Source of the DNA: Siphlonurus alternatus | Taxonomy: Eukaryota; Arthropoda; Insecta; Ephemeroptera; Siphlonuridae | Direction of reading: 5' to 3' | DNA: 64,000 nucleotides | NCBI GenBank assembly: GCA_949825025.1 | Contig: OX463781.1 | Span: 22,513,538-22,577,537, forward strand | Shown here: piece by piece, positions 35,774 through 54,061 of the stretch | Layout: every line of letters starts with the position of its first letter | Position numbering within the stretch: position 1 is the stretch's first letter | The notes under the pieces: model-generated | The model's database searches: none | Told to the model about the DNA's origin: nothing | Seen by the model: only the letters and a program-made list of their open reading frames with translations | Program-made: the position numbers and the translations under genes

Positions 35774-38700
35774 TCAGATTTCCGTCCTATGTATAGGCAA
35801 GGGGTGAGCTTCTGAATTAAAAACATAATCATCAAGACTGATTAACTTACGATCATCACTAAATAAAAGATACAAATATTTTAGTGTCTCACTTAAGAAA
35901 AAGGATTCCATCATATCTTTCGGTTTAACATTGGCAGCATTCTTAACATTATTGATAGATGTATATCCATGACTAACTCTTGTATATTTCTCGAAGGCCT
36001 GAAATATTTTCCAACCCCAATCCTGGAATGTTTTGTTTCCAGTAAGTTGGTACATATACCATAAACTCTCTACAAACTCAGGACGCAGCAAGTTGTGTGC
36101 GTCATTGACTTTCACATACATGTCGCCTGAGCCTCCCTCCTGCAAACGTGGAAATCAGTTTTAATAATTTTATATCATCAAGCAAATGTGCCTTTCTTTC
36201 CAAATATTATTAGTCATTATTATTGAACTCTTGCTTTATAAATATGTACATAAATGGTCTATTTAAATTAAAAGGGTGCTTCAAAAACATTCAAAACTAA
36301 CCAAACAGAAATGCCCTAATGAAAAAAAAAAAAAATAATAATAATAATAAAATAAATAAACAAACAAATAAATAAATCCTTGGACTTGTTGGAAATATGA
36401 CAAGATGCTTGTAATCAGCAAATAGACTGAATACCCTGCTAGTGAGCTATTACTGAGTGACCCTTTACACTTGGAGATAATACAACTATGAGAAGTTATT
36501 TCTTTTCCCCTATTTAGAAGCACCAAGTAATAACAATTTAAGCAAATTAGTGGCTTACCTGTATCTGGAAGTAGGTGATCTCAGGTGCGAGGAAGGTGGG
36601 CTGCTGAGCATAGGTCTGGAAGCAAGTATACAGCAGCTCTTCAGCAAGTCTCATGTGCTCCTGAGGAAGACCGTTGTGCACACCCAATGCTAGCGTCCCA
36701 GGCAAGTAGCATGTCAGGTGGTCCTAAAAACATAAGAACTTTAGCCAAGCTCTCTGATAGTTAACTTCACAGTTTACTTCATAAACAAACAAACAAACAA
36801 ATACTGTAAGTGAATAAATAAATTCAACATTTAGTTCATAGTGAACTAGTGAATAATTCATTCACACGAAGTACAGTATAAAATAATTTATACATTGTAA
36901 ATGTGTTACCCTATAACACCCTATAAGAAAAGATAATACATTTTAGTGTCTCCTCAGAATGCAAATCACTTGACTACAAAAACATTTGATGCAAATCTAA
37001 ACCTTATCTCACTAGAACATAAGGGTCAAAGTTCCATATTTTTTTTGTAGTTACATGATTTGCATTCTGAGGTTAGATAAAATTTTAATGTATATTTATC
37101 GTCATAGCCATTGAAGAACCAATAGCTTACCATCTTGGGCTTGAAGTCACGAGCCCCAGACTGCAGTTCTCCAATGAAGAGCAGCTTGTTGTTGCTGGTG
37201 CGTCGAGCCAGCAGCTTCTGCACTCCTGACATGGCTTCCATGTAGTCATCACGCAAGCTGTGGAGAATTTGGTTTTACATTTTTGCTACAAAAAAATCCA
37301 TTAAAGTAACATGGATTGATTTTTTGTTGATATTTATATGCAGTAAAACCATCACTTCATAATGTATGCATTATGCAGATAAAAAAAAACAAAACGAAAA
37401 AAGACTCAAGTATTTAGTTTAGCTGCAAATTCCTATATTCTTTTTAAAGATAAGTATTTGAAATAAATTTCAAGGTGTAGAAATACTAAAATGAAGAGAA
37501 AAAAAAAATAAATAAATATTCAAGATCAATTTTACATTGTTAATTTAGCAATGCTATATATAATTTATATAAAAAAATCAATTATCACTCAGCAAACTCC
37601 AACAATATACAGTGTAATTGTATACACTCACTAGTCAATTTGTTTTCCGGTCTGAATCCACTGCTTTAGGAGATACTCATAGTAGCTATCGCCTCTAGCT
37701 CCAAGAGTGATAGTTGAGAACACTCTGAATTGACCAGTATTAGCATTGATGAAGATTGGCACCAGGCCTTCAGTCTTGGGCAAAGTGTGAACATGGGCTG
37801 ACACTTTACTGACTGCCTCCTGGAATTAAAGATAGACTGTAAGTAATGCACTACTGAAACAGTGGCTCAACAAACCTCAAACCTTGTGTCCCCAGAACTT
37901 CGACTGAGGTCACGAAACTCCAGCTGGATTGTGGTGACCTCCGACGTGCTGCTGTCAGGACTCCACTTGGGAGAGTGGGCTTTGTGGTTCGCCAAGTTGA
38001 CATCGGAGAAAGGAACTCCTGACGGAGATTCAAAGCACGGCAGCAATCTCTCACCGAGATCCAACTAAGGAGAGAAGATGTTTGTTAGATTATGAGATTA
38101 CATTAATTATTTGCTAAAAAACTACTTACAGATTTCTCTAAAAATATTCTTTCTCCAGAGAGATGATATGTACTAAGTAGACCACCTAAAACTCTTATTG
38201 TCACTTCAAATAAGTTGACATCTCTGTTTTTATCAAAATGTAGGTGGTTAGTAATCCAATCTCGGGCTTCTTTAAATTCTGAAAAGTAGTTAAACAGGTA
38301 AGTACATTAAGAATACAGTAATCTCATATGAGAGATTATCAAGACACTACATGAATTAGAATGAAGCAACCAATCAAGTAAAACAATAAGTTGTATGCAT
38401 CTCTTGTTACATGGTGTCACTCACACCTGTTTGACTTGCTCAGAGAATCAGGCTGAAGCAGTAAAAGGAGACATGCATGCTACAGTTCTTCTGGGCTTAA
38501 ATTTACCATTTTTTTGTGAATTACAGAACGTAATCTGCAGAACTATGTATACCTTGTTTCATATTCATAATGTAGAGTGTGTCAGCTGCATCTACAATTG
38601 TAAGTCCAAGGTAGAACCAGTCATGATAGCCCTCAGATATGGGCTTCAAGTTGTCATGTCCCCAGGCAAACTGCTTGTATCCCTTCCATGCATGCCGCAT

Positions 38701-41700
38701 TGCAGCAACAACAGCCTCTTGGCGCTCATTGGTTGGCCCTGTTTAAAGAGGATGATTATTATCTTTTTCTTTTGTAAATAATTTGTGAATGTAAACTATT
38801 TTTAACAGTCACTGTCAAAATATTGTGATTTAAGTTAAAATATTTACATTTTACATTTAATATAAATGGATCATTCTTGTTGATAACAGGAGCCTAGAAA
38901 TTAAATAGAAATAGACTTACCCAGTACTTAATATGGTAACAGTTATGTAAATATACCTTGTAAAAAATGCTTTATAATTATTATATGTATTTTTTTTTAA
39001 TTCTGAAAGGTTAGCAATAAATTTAAGTACAGTATGTACAGCATATGTATTTATAATTTAATTTACAGTATGTACTAATATTGTATCAGTTATAACTTAT
39101 AAGCAAATGCAATAGACCTTGTCACTAGAGATCGCCACTGCAGTGGAGGCAATACAAAAATACAAACCTTAAGAAGTGAACAATCAAAGAAGCCAGAGTT
39201 TACACCTCTAAATTTCCAGTTCTAAGTGACTTAAATTATGTAGTTCTGACTTTATTTAGCCCGCAATCAGAAGTAGAAATCAGTAGAAAATGAGTAATTT
39301 CCGGAAATTTTCAGACGTAAACTCTCGCTTGTTAGGCTGTACAGTATGTTCAAGTCTTTCCTAATTAACTTCCTAAGGTTTGTCACACTCCAAAACTGCA
39401 GTGAAGATCTTGAAGGGCAATTTTATAAGTGGCAAGTAGACAGCTGCATTCTATGTACTGTATATTCAGGAGGTGGCTACAGTCCCTGTAACAGGGACCG
39501 CAATTCTAGAACTTAGGCTCCCTGTATTGAAACTGCGCATGCGCGACTGAATGCATTTCCGGCACGTCATTTGTTGCATTGCAGGGACCGTAATTCTTGA
39601 AACTAGGATCCCTGTAGTCAATTTTAATAATAGGCCAAGTATAATAAAAGTTACAGGGAGCCAAGTGTTCGATCAATGCGGTCCCTGTAGTGAACTTGTA
39701 AAACGTGTTGTCATGAAATTGATGCAGGGACTGTAATATCCCGAAGTTGCGGTCCCTGTAATCAAATTTTCTTATTAAAGAAACGCGGCAATACATACAC
39801 ACAGGGAGCGTAACATTCAAGTATTGCGGTCCCTGTAGTAAAAATTTCGTACTCTTATCTGGCCAAGTGTTATACAGGGACTCTAACAACCAAAAGTTAC
39901 GGTCCCTGCAGCAATTATTTCTTTATGGACGCGGCAATAGAAACTACAGGGAGCGTAACATTCAAGTATTGCGGTCCCTGCAGTGAAAATTTCGTACTCT
40001 TATCTGGCCAAGTGTTATACAGGGACTCTAACAACCAAAAGTTACGGTCCCTGCAGCAATTATTTCTTTATGGACGTGGCAAAAGAAACTACAGGGAGCG
40101 TAACATTCAAGTATTGCGGTCCCTGCAGTGAAAATTTCGTACTCTTATCTGGCCAAGTGTTATACAGGGACTCTAACAACCAAAAGTTACGGTCCCTGCA
40201 GCAATTATTTCTTTATGGACGCGGCAATAGAAACTACAGGGAGCGTAACATTCAAGTATTGCGGTCCCTGCAGTGAAAATTTCGTACTCTTATGTGGCCA
40301 AGTGTTATACAGGGACTCTAACAACCAAAAGTTATGGTCCCTGCAGCAATTATTTCTTTATGGACGCGGCAATAGAAACTACAGGGAGCGTAACATTCAA
40401 GTATTGCGGTCCCTGCAGTGAAAATTTCGTACTCTTATCTGGCCAAGTGTTATACAGGGACTCTAACAACCAAAAGTTACGGTCCCTGCAGCAATTATTT
40501 CTTTATGGACGCGGCAATAGAAACTACAGGGAGCGTAACATTCAAGTATTGCGGTCCCTGCAGTGAAAATTTTGTAATTTTCTAGCAAAGTGTTATACAG
40601 GGACTCTAACATGCACTCCACCAAAAGTTAGGGTCCCTGCAGCAATTATTTCTTTATGGACGCGGCAATAGAAACTACAGGGGGAGCGTAACATTCAAGT
40701 ATTGCGGTCCCTGTGGTAAAAATTTTGTAATTTTCTAGCAAAGTGTTATACAGGGACTCTAACATGCACTCCACCAAAAGTTAGGGTCCCTGCAGCAATT
40801 ATTTCTTTATGGACGCGGCAATAGAAACTACAGGGGGAGCGTAACATTCAAGTATTGCGGTCCCTGTGGTAAGAATTTCGTACTCTTATCTGGCTAAGTG
40901 CTATATAGGGACTCTAACAACCAAAAGTTGCGGTCCCTGCAGCAATTATTTCTTTATGGACGCGGCAATAGAAACTACAGGGAGCGTAACATTCAAGTAT
41001 TGCGGTCCCTGCAGTGAAAATTTCGTACTCTTATCTGGCCAAGTGTCATACAGGGACTCTTACAACCAAAAGTTACGGTCCCTGCAGCAATTATTTCTTT
41101 ATGGACGCGGCAATAGAAACTACAGAGGGAGCGTAACATTCAAGTATTGAGGTCCCTGCAGTGAAAATTTTGTACTTTTCTAGCAAAGTGTTATACAAGG
41201 ACTCTAACAACCAAAAGTTACGGTATAATAATAAAGGGTATAATTAGAGTCCCTGTATGGCACTTTGCTAGAAAAAGTATAAAATTTTCACTGCAGGAAC
41301 CGCAATACTTGAATGTTACGCTCCTTGTAGTTTCTATTGCCGCGTCCATAAAGAAATAATTGCTGCAGGGACCGCAAATTTTGGTTGTTAGAGTCCCTGT
41401 ATAACACTTTGCTAGAAAAATACAAAATTTTCACTGCAGGGACCGCAATACTTAATTGAATTTTACGCTCCCTGTAGTTTCTATTGCCGCGTCCATAAAG
41501 AAATAATTGCTGCAGGGACCGCAACTTTTGGTTGTTAGAGTCCCTGTATAACACTTGGCCAGATAAGAGTACGAAATTTTTACTACAGGGACCGCAATAC
41601 TTGAGTGTTACGCTCCCTGTAGTTTCTATTGCCGCGTCCATAAAGAAAAAATTGCTGCAGGGACCGTAACTTTTGGTTGTTAGAGTCCCTGTATAACACT

Positions 41701-42771
41701 TGGCCAGATAAGAGTACGAAATTTTTACTACAGGGACCGCAATACTTGAATGTTACGCTCCCTGTGTGTATGTATTGCCGCGTTTCTTTAATAAGAAAAT
41801 TTGATTACAGGGACCGCAACTTCGGGATATTACAGTCCCTGCATCTATTTCATGACTACACGTTTTACAAGTTCACTACAGGGACCGCATTGATCGAACA
41901 CTTGGCTCCCTGTAACTTTTATTATACTTGGCCTATTATTAAAATTGACTACAGGGATCCTAGTTTCAAAAATTACGGTCCCTGCAATGCAACAAATGAC
42001 GTACCGGAAATGCATTCAGTCGCGCATGCGCAGTTTCAATACAGGGAGCCTAAGTTCTAGAATTGCGGTCCCTGTTACAGGGACTGTAGCCACCTCCGTA
42101 TATTCATGATGTGTATTAACGAACCATAAAACTTAATAGGTTCTTGAGGTGGCAAGTCAATCTGCTCCACTGCAGTATCTCTGTTGTCTCCCGCTACGAC
42201 CTCCCCTTCAGCCTCATTTGCTTCTCCCTGTTGCTCCACCTCTCCTCGCTCCTGCACAGGTGCTCCATCTTCCACATGACCCTGCAAGTACAGTACACAA
42301 TTCAGTAAGTAGATATATGCATACATGTATGCATATATGCATACTTAATTATATCAGTTAATAAGCAACTCACATGAAGAGACTCTGCAGGACTAGGGGC
42401 AGTTTCTAAACTGATTATCATTGGTTCTTGCCTAATACTAGGCCACATGTAAATCAGTGTCAACAACACTCCGAGGAAAATTACATAGAAGAGTGTCCTT
42501 TGAAATCTAGAGAGTTGATTCCACCACTGTAACAATAATGAAGTGTTAAAAGAAGAATATAGTATGCATACAATAAAGCAATTATTATTATGTATGATAT
42601 TATAACTTTATGATACGGTATGTACATATAAGAAGTTGAAAAGAGATGGTGAAAAGTCGTAAACAAACTAACCCTCCACAAACTTTTTCTGCTCCTTCCT
42701 TTAGACTGAGCGCTGTCCAGCGTTGAACTTGATATACTGAGTGATACATATTTACTATCTTTCTTATCCAT
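35774..42771 (-). CDS. MAN1B1: ER mannosyl-oligosaccharide 1,2-alpha-mannosidase (GH47)
   Basis: There are ten coding exons, in order: 42673-42771, 42374-42526, 42125-42281, 38553-38738, 38130-38278, 37876-38064, 37632-37819, 37131-37257, 36559-36723 and 35774-36139. Phases agree and the product is 592 aa. It is a type II membrane enzyme that trims mannose from N-glycans in the ER, for folding and ERAD. It has a cytoplasmic tail of about 43 residues, a transmembrane segment [18 protein letters not shown] (44-61), an acidic Glu/Gln-rich stem to about 136, then the GH47 domain from [14 protein letters not shown] to the C-terminus. The acidic active-site residues are present: E223 (NLFE), D355 ([12 protein letters not shown]) and E492/E495 (LRPEFVES). 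The Cys pair in LTCYLPG and YTCFQTY is kept. The calcium-binding Thr of NTEAHPLP is Ser here (S580). Intron 3 holds a 2.6-kb foldback element. The stem is shorter than in the human enzyme (699 aa). Confidence 0.96.
39802..41225 (+). repeat. Tandem array of ~145-bp units, left arm
   Basis: About ten units, with starts (acagggagcgtaacattc or variants) near 39802, 39947, 40092, 40237, 40382, 40527, 40677, 40829, 40977 and 41123. Each unit has two modules bounded by acaggga and tccctgc (about 37 bp each), separated by ~35-bp linkers gtgaaaatttcgtactc... and agcaattatttctttatgg.... The central units are almost identical, which suggests recent expansion or homogenisation. Confidence 0.92.
41226..41790 (-). 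repeat. Tandem array of ~145-bp units, right (inverted) arm
   Basis: About four units in reverse orientation, with gttacgctccctgtag blocks near 41319, 41465, 41605 and 41752. The most central unit is diverged and contains attagagtccctgtatggc. Confidence 0.88.
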
Positions 42772-43507
42772 GTCGAATGGAACACAGACAAATAATTTAA
42801 GTTAAAAAATGCCACGTAAAAACTCAGAAAGGATCACTTATGAAGAACTATCACAACACGTCCATAAAAAACACATTATGCACTGCAAAAACTTATTTCT
42901 ATAAAAGATGCAAGGTCACCAAAAGTTAAATGCTTTATGAGATAATCATTAATTGTAAAAAGCTCAATAATTTGTATAAAACACTGCATAATTATCAGCA
43001 ACCAAATCAGAAATGTCACATGCACAATCAGCCGATAAACAAGCGAATTTCGACTGGCAACTTCAGAATATTTTGGCGCAAATTTTCTCTAAATTTGAAT
43101 TTTGCGAAAACCAAAAATCCATGCTAGCTGTGTGCAGCTATAGAGCTAGACCCTCTGTGCTGCTGTGTGTGACCCAAGGATTTTGTATGTACATACAAGA
43201 TCCTTATTTGGTGTGACCCTTTTAAAAAGCAATGAGTTATTCTTCCGATGGAGAATTATTATATATCAATATGCAATTCTTTTAAATTGCATATTTCGCG
43301 AACGAAATGAGTCCGACAAAAAATTCTTGCAGATTCTCGGAGCCATGCAGGCTGACACCTCTCAAAGCATATTTGACGGAAATAATTTATAATTTTTATC
43401 CATCTATATTATAGGAGAATATAGCTCTGCCTCTTATATTATACAGCAGCATGATTTTCGTAAGCATTTTTCTTGTGAAACAACAGTTATATAGCTTAAT
43501 TATTTTA

Positions 43508-44030
43508 TAGGTTAGTGCAGGAGTTGTCTGATGTGTGTTGGATGCTGGGGGAGAGATGCATGCGATTTTTCTGGATTTTGAAAAAGCTTTTGATAAGGTG
43601 CCTCATAGGGAGTTGGTAAATAAGGTTCGGCACTGCGTTGGAGATGAGGAGTTGGTGTCGCTGATGATTGGAGCTAGGATTTTCTAAGGGATAGGGTGCA
43701 GAGAGTTTTAGGGTTGGAGCTGCGTTTTCAGACCATGGCATGTTAGAGTATCGTCAGGGGTTCATCCCCAGGGCAGTGTCTTGGGTCCTTTATTATTTCT
43801 GATTTATATAGATCGAGAATTTGCCAAGAGGATATGAGTGAAGTCGAAGGTGAGACTGTTTTGCAGATGACAGTGTTGTGTACAGGAAGGTGGAAAGTGA
43901 GGATGACGTTGTTGAACTTCAGCAGGATCTTGATATTTTGCAAGGGTACGTGGGTTGATGATAATATGGGATGAAGTTGAATGTGGCAAAGTGTTGTGTG
44001 GTTGTGTTTGGCAGGAAAATTAAGGACAAT

Positions 44031-44089
<59 letters not shown>

Positions 44090-44950
44090 TTTCACCCAAA
44101 GTACAAATACAAAATATATTACAAAAATTAGGGTGCGGATTGCAACAAAGCACCGATGGCACTATTTCACTAAAAAGTGGTTACAATCCTTTATATTAAG
44201 GAGGGTGTTGCAGTATAATTATGCATATATATTGGGGGGTGAAGTTTTGAAAGAAGTTGAGAAGTACAAGTATTTGGGTGTGGTGTTGCACAGAAAATTG
44301 ATGTGGAATGAACATATTAACTTAAGTATGTTTTACTTCTAAGAGTAGAAAGTTCTTGAAGTTTGTTATGAAAAATCTGAAGGGAGCTAGTATGTTCGTG
44401 AGAGATAGCGCTTATTAGAGCCATGATGCAATGAGACCGCGCGATGCTTGAGTATGGATGCAGTGTTTGGGATCCATACAGAAGTGTTGGGGTGAAGGAG
44501 TTGGAGAAGGTGCAGAGAAGAGCAGCGAGAAGAGTTAAGGGGCGTATGGGAAGATGGAAGTTGGTGGGAGATGGAAAGGAGGTCAGAAAAGAGTTTGAGA
44601 GTGTAACTGCGATGATTGTTAAGTTGGGGTGGGAGTTAATTGCTGGAGGAGAGAAGGAGACATTGTAGACTTGGTGTTATGTATAAAATAACAAGAAATA
44701 GTGAGGGTTGGAGGGAGTTGAGCTCTCGTATTAAGAGAGGTATTTACATTGGAAGGAGTGATCACAGTTGGAAGTTGGATTTTGTCGTCAGTAGAAGTGA
44801 TGTGGGAAAATATTCCTTCATTAACAGGACTGTAAGAGAGTGGAATTTGCTGAAGGCAGAAGTTGTTGAAGCGGAGAGTTATGAGTTGTTTAAGAGGGTT
44901 TTGAGACAAGCAAACCCTTCGCGAGCCACCGTGGCGTAGCCACATTTGCC
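43508..44950 (+). pseudogene. Degenerate non-LTR retrotransposon (RT domain to 3' end)
   Basis: Broken frames contain recognisable RT pieces: HAIFLDFEKAFDKVPHR near 43560, PQGSVLG near 43770, CFADDSVVYRKV near 43860, then LEYGCSVWDPYRSVG, LEKVQRRAARRVKGR and KYSFINRTVREWNLL. The 3' end is agccaccgtggcgtagcc followed by a T/A-rich tail. Several frameshifts and stops and an internal insertion (44027-44194) make it inactive. It belongs to the same family as the copies at 56810-58400 and 59156-59925. Confidence 0.85.
44027..44194 (-). mobile_element. 168-bp retroposon inserted in the LINE
   Basis: The direct repeat attaagga is found at 44019-44026 and 44195-44202. Read on the minus strand the insert ends in gggtgaaataaataaa and a (TAAA)n tail of about 60 bp (44031-44091), as for a short retroposon. 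The body is otherwise unrecognised. Confidence 0.65.
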
Positions 44951-46497
44951 GCATTAATTTTATTACTATTATTATTTTATTAATATATGAGATCAAACGG
45001 GTTTAAATCCAAGCCAAACTGGAATTCAATTTTTAAATGCATTAAAATTAATTAACATCAATCAATGAAGAAAAATAATTTTTACTACATGTGCATGTAT
45101 AAACTCATTACAGAGCGCGCGGCAGAGAAAACGATTTTCGCACTATATATTATGCACCCCGTTTTGGACCCATATATGTTTGGGGTTGGTGGGGGGTACA
45201 CGATATGAAGGAGGCCTTGGTCCAATATATATAACCGACATAGTGGCATATAGTACGTATGTTTAACTTTACTAAAACATAAAAATTATTTTGCTATCGG
45301 TATAGTATACCCGTCATATTTGTCACTCTTTTTATGACGTAATTGCGAAGGGCGCACTTTTGAAATGCATGGTACACGAATATGCGAAAAACATTGCAGA
45401 TTTTTTCTTTATTAAAAACTTCAGAGAAAATGTCCTTTTATGTAATATTACATCATAATATTTTGAAACATATATAAGCATTTATATTTTTTATGGATTT
45501 TTTTATACCGTCATAATTGAAAAAAATCGAGTTTTTTAGCATATTGATGATTTTTTTAAAAAAGAACTAAATGTGTTACAATTTCCAGGTTAGCCTTATT
45601 TGGTACATTACAGCTAGTATGTAGTTTGAGTAAAAAATATCAAAACTGCAATTTAAAGCTCAACGGTTGAGATAATCGAGCAAGCAAGCGCTTACGGAGC
45701 GTCGTCGCGGAACCCGGAGCATGACACTCTCGTACTGTGGGTGGAATATCTCCACCAAAAAATTTTTCAATGAGCTCAAACTTTTTTCACGGCCTAATGG
45801 GACCTTCCACTACATATTTTAAGACTTTTTTCAAAAATCAAAAATACATTGGTTCCAACACCTGGTGATATTAAAAAATAATACCCCAATATGTTCACAA
45901 ATACACATGACAAATTTATTTCATCATATATATAGTGGGACGGTGGGACGGGACCGGCCCATACATTTTGTTGCAGCTTTTATCTGCAGTCAATGCACGC
46001 ACCACGCGGACACATTATATTGGGTACACAACTCACAGCACACTATATACACACCTCACAAGCAATTAATTCACTATGGTTAATTGCCAGTATTATTACA
46101 TTAATTTTACTTAATTGTAATAGAGCAAATGAAAATTTAACATAATATGTTTAACATAATATATCATTGAGGCATACATTAAAGCCATTTTCATTCAAAA
46201 TTCTTAATATATTTGCCAGAGCTGAAAAAGAAAAACGATATAGATTAATATAATTATATTATAATTACAAAAAAAAAGTCAATTATATTACAGTAATAGA
46301 GAATGATCGACATCAAAAATTTTTATGACATAACTATATAAATAGAGGCATACAAAAAGTTCTTTTTCTGTGTATTTTCATACAGTACAGAAAGAACAAA
46401 TGAAAAATTATGGGGAGTTCGATATCAATCTATCAGGTTGGAAAACCATGCTCCTCTTTCAGCTATTTTATTAAAAAGAGGCACAGGAAAGTTGCAC
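44951..46497. other. Non-coding spacer
   Basis: No gene was found. A GC-richer patch near 45680-45730 (gagcgtcgtcgcggaacccg) has no visible function. A family-B MITE relic (gcaccctctattaaatacag) lies at 46593-46645. Confidence 0.45.
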
Positions 46498-46730
46498 TTT
46501 ATTAAATAATTTTTTTAAAACTACAGTAATTCCTGCATGCATGAATCTTTAAAAAATTTGAAAAAATCTGTCTGTAGCATAACTTAAATTTGCACCCTCT
46601 ATTAAATACAGTAATAAAATTTGTTGAGGTTGATACCTCATTAATAATGTATATTATATTCCCAGTAAATTTTAGAAAGGAAATAAAATATACTGATATA
46701 GTTATACTGTAACTATTAACTTTAAATTTT

Positions 46731-52919
<6,189 letters not shown>

Positions 52920-52986
52920 TGTAAAATATTTATTCTTTCTTAAAATGGCACCTTAAATCAAGAGCCTTTGATTATCAACAAACTTG

Positions 52987-53000
52987 GTTACTATAGAAAC
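52987..53000. promoter_or_regulatory. X-box (RFX site) upstream of SPAG1
   Basis: gttactatagaaac fits the 14-nt X-box consensus RYYNYYATRRNRAC on both strands. It lies 68-81 bp upstream of the SPAG1 start codon, within the usual range for RFX-controlled ciliary genes. Confidence 0.6.
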
Positions 53001-54055
53001 TTCATTTTTTTTTTTTTTTTTTTTAGTGAATTGAGTGAAATAAATACTATTTGCGACTACTATTTAAATACTGTATGTAGATGTAGAGACATTAATATAA
53101 TTATACTCTTAGCATTGTCAATGAAAATTTAATCCTTTTAATCAGGCGCAGTTACTGTTGTCTCATTTTTAGTATCTTTGCAGTTACAAACCACCCTTCG
53201 TCTGGAATAATGAGCTATGTGCCAACCATGTTCATGTGCTATAATGAGCTATCTGATATATCAGGTAACTTTATGCTGTACAGATGTAAAGCTCATAATT
53301 TTGCTTAACTGACACAGGTCTAATCTGCTGAATTATCACCCCCTTCCGGCTTATGGTGTGGCTAATTCTGAATTCTAATTGGCTTAAAAAAAACTTTTCG
53401 TCAAAAACGCTTTCGTATTGGCTAAATAATAGAGGACTATATATAGCCCTAACCCAAGATTACTCTACATAAGGTTTGACGCTCCGCCATCTTGGCGCAG
53501 CTTTTGTTGGAGCCTGTGACGTCACGACCAATCACTGACTGCCACGAAATAGGCTCGAGAGTAACAGTCCTCTCTGATTGGTCCTGCGCGAACTGGACGA
53601 AAATGTGAACTTAAGCGTCCAACCTTATGGAGAGGGACCTTGGCCCTAACCTGATATAGCAGACAGTTTATTATTGTGCACAATCATGGTAGAGAGATTT
53701 GCTTATTATTGTAGACAAGGGATGAAATAGTGTACTTTACACAAAACTATTTTGAACTAGTACTGGTAAGATGGAGACATATAAATTATAATATATCCTC
53801 CTACTCATGCAATAAGCAAATAAATTTACAAATGTTCAATGTTGCCATAGGATAAAAAAATTGTAAAAATTGAACACATCTTCACCTTTACTTAAAAATA
53901 AAAGTGAAATAAAGAATGAATTCTAAAATAAATACAAAATAGTAACAAATTATTTCATCTATTTACCGTGTATCTACATAAGCTTAAAGTCAAAATAAAA
54001 GTTAAGAGAAATATGATTTGCAGTATATGTGAAAGCATTGTACAGTATCCACAAA
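53001..54055. other. Spacer between SPAG1 and MMGT1
   Basis: There is no gene. A GC-richer patch at about 53330-53640 contains an inverted pair taaggtttgacgct / agcgtccaacctta and repeats phrases related to the nested hAT MITE at 10634-10857 (ctctatta, cttatgg). It is probably a decayed transposon. Confidence 0.4.
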
Positions 54056-54061
54056 TTTATT
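54056..54061 (-). terminator. Polyadenylation signal candidate of MMGT1
   Basis: tttatt on the plus strand lies about 650 nt beyond the stop. A second candidate lies near 54377. Confidence 0.3.

Larger units (their letters stand above)
39469..42097. mobile_element. Foldback transposon, 2,629 bp, with 9-bp target duplication
   Basis: The direct repeat gtatattca flanks the element (39460-39468 and 42098-42106). The outer 32 bp (ggaggtggctacagtccctg...) are perfect inverted repeats. Near-identical inverted sequence continues for about 450 bp on each side, then both arms become tandem arrays of a ~145-bp unit. The arms meet near 41225-41250. The left arm is about twice as long as the right. No transposase is encoded, and the short frames repeating across it are by-products of the tandem units. 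A 9-bp duplication with long, internally repetitive inverted arms is characteristic of foldback and Mutator-like (MULE) elements. Confidence 0.92.

Noticed and set aside
38395..38781. 128-aa plus-strand frame
   Set aside because: It is antisense to MAN1B1 exon 4, whose conserved sequence explains the conservation-like composition.
39802..41150. Regular repeat-spacer look resembling a CRISPR array
   Set aside because: The linkers are the same two sequences repeated, not unique spacers. The array is mirrored in the second arm, and the context is a eukaryotic intron.
39925..41150. Series of 97-aa open frames repeating every 145 bp
   Set aside because: They arise because the non-coding tandem unit lacks stops in that phase. 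The frames overlap, shift at unit variants and appear equally in the inverted arm.
43013..43392. Plus-strand frames divergent from MAN1B1, possible bidirectional partner gene
   Set aside because: The two short frames are in different phases with no convincing splice pair or recognisable domain. The remote possibility of a first exon remains.
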